Below are positions 1-6,742 of a DNA stretch of 10,300 nucleotides, one piece after another (within the stretch, counting starts at the first letter, position 1; the number at the start of each line of letters is the position of its first letter). The translations under genes and the position numbers were made by a program. The notes under the pieces are model-generated. The model was not told where the DNA came from and did no database searches. It saw nothing but the letters and a program-made list of their open reading frames with translations. Where the stretch lies: assembly GCA_003454605.1 (NCBI GenBank), contig DMKD01000167.1, positions 1 to 10,300 on the forward strand. Reading direction: 5' to 3'. The DNA is from Spirochaeta sp. (GTDB lineage: Bacteria > Spirochaetota > Spirochaetia > UBA9216).

Positions 1-65
1 ACAATCTATTATACTGTGCGGGAAGATTCTCAATTATTTATCAATTGCTCTGAAGCCTGTGAAAT

Positions 66-734
66 TCAGCTCCGCCCTGTCATTCTGTCTATCAAAAGAG
101 CCTTTTTCATGAGGCGTTTGAGTATAATCCAGCCGATAATCAGCAGCGGTATAACGAGGTATCCAAGTGCGGTACCGGTGAAAAGAAGAAAGTCATAGAG
201 TCCGTGAATAAGGATGGCAATGAGAAAACCCTTTATCATCGTATTTGTACCGCTGAACTTTGAGTACCCGATGTAGTAGCCCATTATACCCGAGGCAATT
301 GCATGGAGGGGCACGGCTGTAAATGCTCTCAGCAACACGGTAGCAAGCCCGCCGGTGCTGTAGAGGATGTTTTCAAAGCATGCAAAACCCATGCTTGCAG
401 TAATCGCATAAACAATACCGTCGGTGATTTCATCAAATTCACTTCGTTTATAAACGAACAGTCTGACTACAGACAGTTTGATCCCTTCCTCGACGAGGGC
501 GGCTACGATAAAGGCCCTGGCAAAGAGCGCCTGCAGGGTGTTGCCCATGCCTGTAAACTCTTCGAGAACCAGTTCTATTACTACAGCTGGAAATACTGAG
601 AAAAAACCTATGATAAAGATCTTCCATATCAGTGATATCGGTTCTTTCTTCTGGCTGTCGCGGCGGTGGAAATAGAAAACCAGACCGAGGGCGGGGATGA
701 TTGCTAGCAAGATGTTGATAAGCAGATTGCTCAT
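66..734 (-). CDS. PrsW-family intramembrane metalloprotease
   Basis: A 222-residue, strongly hydrophobic protein of the PrsW (CPBP-like) family of membrane-embedded glutamic/metallo-proteases. In Bacillus, PrsW cleaves an anti-sigma factor; the substrate here is unknown. The family signatures are visible in order: E82-E83 with K86 in VEEGIK, EFDEITDGIVY (99-109), FENI (120-123), a membrane histidine H144 in PLHAIASG, and the last motif HGLYD (H177, D181). Roughly six to seven membrane segments can be drawn (about 3-21, 37-58, 70-94, 107-127, 134-157, 167-185, 190-208). The start ATG at 734 gives a normal first membrane helix, but no Shine-Dalgarno sequence precedes it; a perfect TATAAT lies only 12 nt upstream. 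The gene diverges from clpB. No anti-sigma or sigma gene is adjacent, so the role is inferred from family only. The family call is confident; the substrate is not known. Confidence 0.88.
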   Translation of the reverse strand: MSNLLINILLAIIPALGLVFYFHRRDSQKKEPISLIWKIFIIGFFSVFPAVVIELVLEEFTGMGNTLQALFARAFIVAALVEEGIKLSVVRLFVYKRSEFDEITDGIVYAITASMGFACFENILYSTGGLATVLLRAFTAVPLHAIASGIMGYYIGYSKFSGTNTMIKGFLIAILIHGLYDFLLFTGTALGYLVIPLLIIGWIILKRLMKKALLIDRMTGRS

Positions 735-745
735 CTGTGCATGAT

Positions 746-751
746 ATTATA
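746..751 (-). promoter_or_regulatory. TATAAT -10 box for the PrsW-family gene
   Basis: On the minus strand a perfect TATAAT ends 11 bases before the ATG at 734. No good -35 hexamer sits at 16-18 bases spacing. A start about seven bases downstream would leave a leader of only about five bases, consistent with a leaderless or nearly leaderless mRNA, since no Shine-Dalgarno is seen either. This is a call by eye. Confidence 0.35.
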
Positions 752-803
752 CGTTTATGTCTTTGTCAGTAACTTTTCCGTGTCCTGTATCAGAAAAAAT
801 TAA

Positions 804-832
804 TTGACGTCGATTGCCAAACTGATTAACTT
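804..832 (+). promoter_or_regulatory. candidate sigma-70 promoter of clpB
   Basis: TTGACG (804-809) is followed after 17 bases by TAACTT (827-832). The -35 box matches consensus at five of six positions, the -10 box at only three. The predicted start would fall on or next to the clpB ATG (839). No CIRCE element (TTAGCACTC-N9-GAGTGCTAA) and no obvious sigma-32 box is present in 735-838, so heat control by HrcA is not supported here. Confidence 0.25.
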
Positions 833-838
833 AAGTCT

Positions 839-3418
839 ATGAGATACGATAAATTTACACTTAAAGCGCAGGAAGCCCTGCAGGAAGCAGAAACGATTGC
901 GCATGAATATAATCATCAGGCGATAGACATCCCCCACTTTTTAAAGGCACTGATGGAGCAGGAGGACGGGGTCATCCCTCCGCTGCTCGACAGGCTCGGC
1001 TCGGATAGATACCGCCTCTCCACGGACTTTGATGCGGTGCTTGAAAATCTGCCGAAGGTTTACGGAAGCAATGCTCAGGTATCACTCGCCCCCGAACTTT
1101 CCTCTGTTCTGAATGCAGCTACGAAGGAAGCAGACAAGCTGAAGGATGACTATGTAAGCACCGAGCATATTTTTTTAAGCATCCTGAAAACGAAGACCCA
1201 GTCAGCTGATATTCTGAAGAATAACGGTATTACGAGGGACGGCATACTCGGCGCTCTTCAGAGTCTGAGGGGAAATCAGAGAGTTACCGATCAGAATCCC
1301 GAGGAGAAGTATCAGGTGTTGGATAAATTCTGCAAGGACCTGACCGAACTTGCACGCCGTGACAAGCTCGATCCTGTAATCGGTCGTGATGAAGAGATTC
1401 GGCGTGTTATGCAGGTGCTTTCCAGGCGGACAAAGAATAATCCGGTTCTCATAGGTGAACCGGGAGTGGGAAAGACTGCAATTGCTGAGGGCCTTGCCGG
1501 TCGGATTGTCAGTGGAGATGTGCCCGATTCTTTAAAGAATAAAAAACTTCTCTCCCTCGACCTCGGTGCGCTGATCGCAGGTGCAAAATTCCGAGGGGAA
1601 TTTGAGGAAAGGCTGAAGGCGGTTATTTCAGAAATAGCCGCAGCCGAGGGTAGAATTATACTCTTTATTGATGAGCTTCACAGTATTGTAGGTGCCGGTG
1701 CAGCCGAAGGTTCTACTGATGCGTCCAATCTGTTGAAGCCTGCGCTTGCCCGCGGTGAACTTCATGCAGTGGGTGCTACAACCCTTGATGAATACCGAAA
1801 GCATATAGAAAAGGACCCTGCCCTTGAGCGCCGGTTTCAACCGGTTTTTACGAAGGAACCGTCGGTAGAAGACTCCATATCCATCCTTAGAGGCCTGCAG
1901 GAACGCTACGAGGTTCACCACGGGGTCAGAATCAAGGATGAGGCCCTTATCGCTGCAGCAGTGCTGTCAGACCGTTATGTCACCTCACGATTCCTTCCCG
2001 ACAAGGCTATCGACCTCGTTGATGAGGCAGCAAGCAGGCTTAAAATGGAGATTGAGAGCCAGCCTACCGAGCTCGATAAGATCGAGCGGAAGATACTGCA
2101 GCTGAATATAGAAAAGCAGGCATTGTCGAGGGAAGAGGATGAAGCCTCTGCCGAGAGGCTGAGCAGTATTAACGCCGAGCTCTCAGAGCTTCAGGCTGAA
2201 CGTGATGTCATGCATCTGCAGTGGAAAAACGAGAAATCTGTTATTGAAGAAATAAGGGGCCTGAAGGCCGAACTCGAAGAGCTCAAGGCCGAAGAAACCC
2301 GGCATGAGCGAGACGGGAACCTGCAGAGAGCTGCCGAGATCAAGCATGGGCTTGTTCCGCAGAAACAGGCTGAGATTGCTGCGAAAAGCCTGAGGCTTGA
2401 AGAACTGCAGAACGGTACAAGTCTGCTGCGTGAAGAGGTGGAGGAAGAGGATATTGCGCGGGTTGTTTCTGCCTGGACCGGTATTCCCGTCTCTAAGATG
2501 CTTGCGTCTGAAATGGAGAAATATCTTAAGCTTGAGGAGATTCTCGGTCGGCGCGTTGTCGGTCAGATTGAAGCAATAACCTCTGTGTCAGACGCCATAA
2601 GAAGGAATAAGACAGGGCTTGCTGATGAAGACAGACCCCTCGGTTCTTTCATTTTTCTCGGCCCTACCGGTGTAGGTAAGACCGAACTTGCCAAAACATT
2701 GGCTGATTTTCTGTTCAGTGATGAGAAAGCGCTGACCAGGATAGATATGAGTGAGTATATGGAGAAGTTCTCGGTCTCAAGGCTTGTCGGGGCCCCTCCC
2801 GGATATGTCGGATATGACGAAGGAGGCCAGCTGACCGAGGCTGTTAGACGGCATCCGTACTCTGTAGTGCTTTTTGATGAGATTGAAAAAGCTCACCCCG
2901 ATGTTTTCAACATCCTGCTGCAGATGCTTGATGACGGCCGGCTTACCGACAGTCAGGGCAGGGTAGTGGATTTCCGAAACGCTATAATCATAATGACGAG
3001 TAACCTCGGTAGCGAGTTCCTTCTTCAGGCTGATGATCCGGCCGAAGTCAGCGGGCAGATCGATGCTCTCATGAAGGCTACCTTCAAGCCGGAGTTTCTG
3101 AACAGGATTGACGAGATCATCTCTTTTCAGCGGCTTGGACGCGAACAGATTATGAAGATAGCCGATATACAGTTGCAGCTTCTGAAGAAGCGGCTTGAAT
3201 CCAGAAAAATTATGATTGAGTTTGAACCTGAAGCTGAAGAATGGATTGCCGGGATGGGATATGACCCTGCTTTCGGTGCGCGCCCTCTTAAACGGACCGT
3301 GCAGAATCTTATTCAGAATCCAATGGCCAAATTGATGCTTGCCGGGAAGATTAAGGAAGGCGACAGAGTTATTGTTAAGAAGGGTGCTGAAGGCCTTGAG
3401 TTTAAGGCTCTGCGTTGA
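839..3418 (+). CDS. clpB: ATP-dependent disaggregase ClpB (Hsp100)
   Basis: Cytoplasmic hexameric AAA+ chaperone that threads aggregated proteins through its pore together with DnaK. At 859 residues it has the usual length (about 855-880). The domain order is complete: Clp N domain (1-145), first AAA+ module with Walker A GEPGVGKT (206-213), pore loop GAKFRGEFEERLK (F251 where E. coli has Y251) and Walker B IDELH (D278, E279), a coiled-coil M domain (about 411-524) rich in Glu, Leu and Lys, then the second module with Walker A GPTGVGKT (608-615), pore loop GYVG (655-658) and Walker B FDEIEKAHPD (D680, E681), and the C-terminal D2-small domain ending near 859. The long M domain and absence of a ClpP loop mark it as ClpB rather than ClpA or ClpC. 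The start MRYDKFT is canonical and an in-frame TAA lies 12 bases upstream, yet there is no Shine-Dalgarno. Confidence 0.97.
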   Translation: MRYDKFTLKAQEALQEAETIAHEYNHQAIDIPHFLKALMEQEDGVIPPLLDRLGSDRYRLSTDFDAVLENLPKVYGSNAQVSLAPELSSVLNAATKEADKLKDDYVSTEHIFLSILKTKTQSADILKNNGITRDGILGALQSLRGNQRVTDQNPEEKYQVLDKFCKDLTELARRDKLDPVIGRDEEIRRVMQVLSRRTKNNPVLIGEPGVGKTAIAEGLAGRIVSGDVPDSLKNKKLLSLDLGALIAGAKFRGEFEERLKAVISEIAAAEGRIILFIDELHSIVGAGAAEGSTDASNLLKPALARGELHAVGATTLDEYRKHIEKDPALERRFQPVFTKEPSVEDSISILRGLQERYEVHHGVRIKDEALIAAAVLSDRYVTSRFLPDKAIDLVDEAASRLKMEIESQPTELDKIERKILQLNIEKQALSREEDEASAERLSSINAELSELQAERDVMHLQWKNEKSVIEEIRGLKAELEELKAEETRHERDGNLQRAAEIKHGLVPQKQAEIAAKSLRLEELQNGTSLLREEVEEEDIARVVSAWTGIPVSKMLASEMEKYLKLEEILGRRVVGQIEAITSVSDAIRRNKTGLADEDRPLGSFIFLGPTGVGKTELAKTLADFLFSDEKALTRIDMSEYMEKFSVSRLVGAPPGYVGYDEGGQLTEAVRRHPYSVVLFDEIEKAHPDVFNILLQMLDDGRLTDSQGRVVDFRNAIIIMTSNLGSEFLLQADDPAEVSGQIDALMKATFKPEFLNRIDEIISFQRLGREQIMKIADIQLQLLKKRLESRKIMIEFEPEAEEWIAGMGYDPAFGARPLKRTVQNLIQNPMAKLMLAGKIKEGDRVIVKKGAEGLEFKALR

Positions 3419-3443
3419 AATAAAGCCTCCTTTTTAGTATGAT
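3415..3443 (+). promoter_or_regulatory. promoter of argH, overlapping the clpB stop
   Basis: TTGAAA (3415-3420) and TATGAT (3438-3443) are separated by exactly 17 bases, each matching the sigma-70 consensus at five of six positions. The -35 box contains the clpB TGA stop (3416-3418). Transcription would start near 3450, giving a leader of about 23 bases with the ribosome site AGGGGG (3462-3467). This suggests argH can be transcribed independently of clpB. Confidence 0.55.
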
Positions 3444-3462
3444 GTTTAGATATCGAACATCA
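3440..3462. repeat. inverted repeat (possible operator) at the argH start site
   Basis: TGATGTT (3440-3446) and AACATCA (3456-3462) form a perfect 7-bp dyad with a 9-base centre that contains GATATC. It overlaps the -10 box TATGAT, the predicted start point and the first base of the argH ribosome site. The position fits an operator or a leader hairpin that masks the ribosome site. It does not resemble the usual ArgR box. Confidence 0.35.
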
Positions 3463-3472
3463 GGGGGCTATT

Positions 3473-4837
3473 ATGGCTAAGCTTTGGCAGAAAGATTATG
3501 AATTGAACGAACTCGTTGAGCGTTTTACGGTGGGACGGGATTTTATCCTCGATAATGCGCTGATTATACCTGACTGTGTGTCATCACTAGCGCATGCGAA
3601 AATGCTTAATTCAATAGATCTGCTTACCGATTCCGAACTGGAAAAGCTTGAACATGCCCTGAAATCGGTGATCAGTGATTTTAAAGAAGGTAATTTTACT
3701 ATAAAGCAGTCCGATGAGGACTGTCATACGGCAATTGAAAACTATCTGACCGTTAATGCGGGTGCAGCGGGTAAAAAGATTCACACCGGCCGTTCACGAA
3801 ATGACCAGGTTCAGACCGCCTTGCGGATGTACAGCCGCGCATCAATTCTCAGCCTGCTGGAGAAGGGGTTGGCCCTTGCTGCCTGTGTTACTGATTTTGC
3901 AGAAACAAATAAAGACATTCCGATGCCGGGACGTACCCATATGCAGATAGCAATGCCGTCTACGATAGGTCTCTGGGCAGGAGCCTGGGCCGAGGAAATC
4001 GTCGACAGCCTGAAAAATCTGCTGTCGGTGTATGCCCTGATAGATCAATGCCCGCTTGGGGCTGCAGCAAGCTACGGTACGCCGCTGCCGCTTAATCGTG
4101 AAATGACAGCCGAGCTTCTAGGCTTTGCAAAGGTTCAGAACAATGTCCTCTATGTCAATAATTCTCGCGGCAGACTGGATGCGCTTGTGCTCAATGCCGT
4201 TGAACATACTGTGCTTATATTAAGCTCTGCAGCGCAGGATCTGATCCTATTCTCGTTACCGGAATTCGGATACTTCAGCCTTCCGGCAGAACTCTGTACA
4301 GGCTCAAGCATCATGCCGCAGAAAAAGAACCCCGACGGACTCGAGCTTATGCGTGCAAAGTCGGCTACTCTTTCGAGCTACGCAATGCAGGTAAAACAGA
4401 TTGTCCGCTCACTGCCGTCCGGTTATAACCGTGATTTTCAGGAAACAAAAGAACCCTATATGAAAGGTCTCGAGCTTGCGGCGCAGTGTATCGATATTAT
4501 GGATTTAACATTCTCCCGCCTGCAGGTTAACCGGGACAAGCTTGAAGCAGCATTCACCCCTGAGATATATGCTACTGATGCAGCGATCGAAATGGTCGTC
4601 GGCGGAGCTAGTTTCCGTGATGCCTATAAGAAGGTAGGCCTCAATCTGGAGTCTCTCGGCAGCCGGAATCCGTCAGAAGTGAATGAATCACGTACCTCAA
4701 CCGGAACAGCGGGTAATCTGAAACTTGAAAATCTTCGTTATGATATTGACGGGATAATTGAGAAAACCGCAGCGGCAAAAGCAGTACTTCTTAAAGCAGT
4801 AACTGCTCTTGCCGGCGATGATGTTGAATTGATTTAA
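3473..4837 (+). CDS. argH: argininosuccinate lyase
   Basis: Cytoplasmic homotetrameric enzyme of the fumarase/aspartase superfamily that splits argininosuccinate into arginine and fumarate, the last step of arginine synthesis. The 454 residues match the family (about 455-470). Conserved regions are all present: HTGRSRNDQVQT (from H104), GRTHMQ with the general-acid/base pair T155-H156, and the signature GSSIMPQKKNP (277-287) containing the catalytic serine loop. The C-terminal domain with YATDAA and the closing multi-helix segment is intact. ATG 3473 is preceded by AGGGGG five bases away. No argG or other arginine gene lies in the window, so argH is detached from its pathway and follows clpB by 54 bp. 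The stop TAA overlaps the stop of the opposing transporter gene. Confidence 0.97.
   Translation: MAKLWQKDYELNELVERFTVGRDFILDNALIIPDCVSSLAHAKMLNSIDLLTDSELEKLEHALKSVISDFKEGNFTIKQSDEDCHTAIENYLTVNAGAAGKKIHTGRSRNDQVQTALRMYSRASILSLLEKGLALAACVTDFAETNKDIPMPGRTHMQIAMPSTIGLWAGAWAEEIVDSLKNLLSVYALIDQCPLGAAASYGTPLPLNREMTAELLGFAKVQNNVLYVNNSRGRLDALVLNAVEHTVLILSSAAQDLILFSLPEFGYFSLPAELCTGSSIMPQKKNPDGLELMRAKSATLSSYAMQVKQIVRSLPSGYNRDFQETKEPYMKGLELAAQCIDIMDLTFSRLQVNRDKLEAAFTPEIYATDAAIEMVVGGASFRDAYKKVGLNLESLGSRNPSEVNESRTSTGTAGNLKLENLRYDIDGIIEKTAAAKAVLLKAVTALAGDDVELI
4834..4837. other. shared TTAA: overlapping stop codons of convergent genes
   Basis: The palindrome TTAA supplies TAA to argH (4835-4837) and, on the other strand, TAA to the transporter gene (4836-4834). 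No hairpin followed by a T run is seen on either side, so both transcripts probably run into the opposing gene. Confidence 0.9.
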
Positions 4838-6504
4838 GTTTCGTATACACCTTTAAGAGCTTCGGCGATATTCAATGCGTAGTCGCCGATATGCTCTATG
4901 TGCTTAACTACATCAAGATACAGTAATTCTGCCTTGACATTTGAACCTGTCTGGATTCTCTTTCGTGCTTCCTTGCGGAGTGTCTTTCTCTGTTTATCAA
5001 CCTTGGCTTCAAGTTTGAGTGCCTGTTCAAGCTGAGTTTCAGAAAACTGCAGATCAAGATTTGTTTTTATAAAACTTAAGAATTCGGAAACAGTTGCGGT
5101 GATAGGTCCTAATGCAGTAAGTGCTTCTTCAGGAATCTCTAGCTCCTTTTTATGGCGGCGTTCAGCCTGAAGAATGAGGTTGTAACAACTGTCTCCAATA
5201 CTCTCAAGCTCATTTGTTATTCTAATCATAGCGGTCGCAGATCTCATGCCGTGATCATTGAGGCCCTCACTCAAGCATTCAATCAGATAAGCCGTGATCT
5301 GCTCCTGCATCTGATCGGTGACATCTTCCATGTCTTTCAGCTTTTTAACCTGCTTACCGAGTTTCTTCTCCGGTTTGCCGAAGAGGTCGACATATTCGGT
5401 AAACATATCCTCATTTATACCTGCCATTCTTGAAATCTCCGATCTGGCCTTCATCAGGTTCAGCTCGGCTGTGTCCTGTATTCCGGTTGAGATATATTTG
5501 AGTTCGTACTTAAGATTCAAATCATCCTCGGTTTCCGGTATAAGCTTCTCAATAAGTTTGGCAAACTGAGGGATGAACCAGATGAATACAATTGTAATTG
5601 CGATATTAAAAAGGGTATGAAACATCGCAAGATGTTCCGGTATTGCTGCTCCCATTGTCGGGTCGCCGGGAACAATCATATCTACGAGGTTTAAGAAGGG
5701 GGTATATACTATGCTCATTAGAATCGCTCCGGCGATATTAAACAGAATATGGGCCCGCGAAGCTCTCTTTGCATGCGTATTTGTTCCAATGGATGCCAGA
5801 TAGGCGGTAACAGTTGTACCGATGTTTGACCCAATGATTATTGCAGCAGCTGTGTGATAATCAATCCAGCCGGAATATGCCATCGTAAGGGTTATCGCCA
5901 TAGATGCGGATGATGACTGAATAACTATGGTCAGAACAGCTCCGACGGCAACGAAGAGAAGGAATGACCAGAAACCCCAATCTGAAAAACGGGCGAGGAA
6001 TTCAAGATATTCGGGGTGGTTTTTTATATCAGGAACCGAACCTTTAAGAAAATCCAGTCCGAGAAACAGGATGCCGAAACCAATAAGGACCTCACCTAAG
6101 TCCTGTTTGCCGAGTTTCTTTGAAAAAACCAGGGGCAGACCGATGCCTATCACCGGAAGAGCTATAGCTACAATGCTGAATTTAAAACCAATCAGGGCTA
6201 CAATCCATCCTGTTATGGTTGTACCGATATTTGCGCCCATGATAACGCCGATTGACTGTGTCAGAGATAACAGACCGGCATTGACAAAGGATACTACCAT
6301 TACTGTTGTTGCCGATGATGACTGCACAAGGGCTGTAACAACAAAACCGGTCAGAGCCGCTGCGAATCGGTTGATTGTCATATAATTCAGAACTTTCTGC
6401 AAACCGTCTCCTGCGGTTTTCTGAATACCATCACTCATTACCTTCATGCCGTAGAGAAACAGGCCGAGGCTTCCTGCAATCTTCAATATAGAATATATAA
6501 TCAT
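4834..6504 (-). CDS. Na/phosphate cotransporter with C-terminal PhoU-like domain
   Basis: A 556-residue inner-membrane protein of the Na/Pi cotransporter (NptA/PNaS, SLC34-like) family, expected to import phosphate with sodium. The membrane half (1-315) has the internal inverted duplication typical of the family: QSSSATT (61-67) plus GANIGTT (90-96) in the first half and QSSSAS (196-201) plus GSNIGTT (225-231) in the second. The cytoplasmic half (about 345-550) is helical and PhoU-like, with ITNELESIGDSCYN and a closing VVKHIEHIGDYALNIAE, two copies of the E-x-IGD metal-binding pattern. Such fused proteins are common in bacteria. The ATG at 6504 has no Shine-Dalgarno; MIIYSILKIAGSLGLFLYGM is the normal family start. 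The gene converges on argH with a 4-base overlap and diverges from prs. Substrate specificity is inferred from family. Confidence 0.93.
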   Translation of the reverse strand: MIIYSILKIAGSLGLFLYGMKVMSDGIQKTAGDGLQKVLNYMTINRFAAALTGFVVTALVQSSSATTVMVVSFVNAGLLSLTQSIGVIMGANIGTTITGWIVALIGFKFSIVAIALPVIGIGLPLVFSKKLGKQDLGEVLIGFGILFLGLDFLKGSVPDIKNHPEYLEFLARFSDWGFWSFLLFVAVGAVLTIVIQSSSASMAITLTMAYSGWIDYHTAAAIIIGSNIGTTVTAYLASIGTNTHAKRASRAHILFNIAGAILMSIVYTPFLNLVDMIVPGDPTMGAAIPEHLAMFHTLFNIAITIVFIWFIPQFAKLIEKLIPETEDDLNLKYELKYISTGIQDTAELNLMKARSEISRMAGINEDMFTEYVDLFGKPEKKLGKQVKKLKDMEDVTDQMQEQITAYLIECLSEGLNDHGMRSATAMIRITNELESIGDSCYNLILQAERRHKKELEIPEEALTALGPITATVSEFLSFIKTNLDLQFSETQLEQALKLEAKVDKQRKTLRKEARKRIQTGSNVKAELLYLDVVKHIEHIGDYALNIAEALKGVYET

Positions 6505-6532
6505 AATTAGTTAAATTTTTAACAGTAATCAA

Positions 6533-6561
6533 ATAATAAGTAAAGGGAGGAAGCAGGTAAA
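6533..6561 (-). promoter_or_regulatory. candidate promoter of the Na/phosphate transporter gene
   Basis: On the minus strand TTTACC (6561-6556) and TATTAT (6538-6533) are separated by 17 bases, matching consensus at four and five of six positions. Transcription would begin near 6526, about 22 bases before the ATG. The -35 box lies inside the left arm of the perfect palindrome 6547-6585, which could therefore act as an operator. Called by eye only. Confidence 0.35.
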
Positions 6562-6585
6562 AGCAACGCTTTTACCTGCTTCCTC
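6547..6585. repeat. perfect 18-bp inverted repeat with 3-base loop
   Basis: GAGGAAGCAGGTAAAAGC (6547-6564) and its exact reverse complement (6568-6585) are separated by AAC. RNA from either strand would form a very stable hairpin. No T run follows on either strand, and both neighbouring genes point away, so a simple terminator of a flanking gene is not supported. Possible roles are an operator covering the transporter -35 box, the end or body of a small RNA, or a small hairpin repeat element. Confidence 0.9.
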
Positions 6586-6589
6586 TGGA

Positions 6590-6613
6590 GTTTCCATCGG
6601 AGACGATGAAAAC
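6590..6613 (+). repeat. second short hairpin between transporter and prs
   Basis: CATCG (6595-6599) pairs with CGATG (6604-6608) across a GAGA loop, and after one mismatch GTTT (6590-6593) pairs with AAAC (6610-6613). It follows the large palindrome by five bases. It may be a second stem of one structured leader, or chance. Confidence 0.35.
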
Positions 6614-6644
6614 ATCCAGGAGCATGTCAGTTAAGGGGGTTCTC

Positions 6645-6692
6645 GTGCTTTTACATGGCCTTATGTCCAAATATTTCCTTTGGTTATATTGA
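6645..6692 (+). CDS. possible 15-codon leader peptide upstream of prs
   Basis: The strongest Shine-Dalgarno-like site in the region, AGGGGG (6634-6639), is not placed for prs but lies five bases before GTG 6645. That codon opens a reading frame of 15 codons, MLLHGLMSKYFLWLY, ending at TGA 6690-6692, which adjoins the predicted prs -35 box. The peptide has several leucines and tyrosines but no codon run pointing to a specific amino acid. It matches nothing I know and could be chance; the good ribosome site is the only support. Confidence 0.2.
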   Translation: MLLHGLMSKYFLWLY

Positions 6693-6717
6693 AAACGCCT
6701 TATCGATATGTTACAGT
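6689..6717 (+). promoter_or_regulatory. candidate prs promoter
   Basis: TTGAAA (6689-6694) and TACAGT (6712-6717) are separated by 17 bases, matching consensus at five and four of six positions. The expected start near 6724 gives a leader of about 19 bases to the ATG at 6743. This supports the downstream start for prs and excludes the TTG at 6680 for this transcript. Confidence 0.4.
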
Positions 6718-6742
6718 CAGCTATCAAATTCTGGTGGGGTTT

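Noticed and set aside
8..13. TATAAT on the minus strand near the left edge
   Set aside because: No -35 box at proper spacing and no gene visible beyond it in the window.
735..838. Search for CIRCE or other heat-shock operator before clpB
   Set aside because: No match to the CIRCE inverted repeat was found on either strand.
1628..1921. 97-codon open frame antisense to clpB
   Set aside because: It lies wholly inside clpB's first AAA+ module, has no recognisable domain and is explained by the codon pattern of the real gene.
5927..6385. 152-codon open frame opposite the transporter gene
   Set aside because: Its arginine- and proline-rich translation is typical of the complement of a membrane-protein gene.
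6680..6742. TTG start that would extend prs by 21 residues
   Set aside because: The extension is not like the family N-terminus and would lie across the proposed promoter; ATG 6743 fits better.
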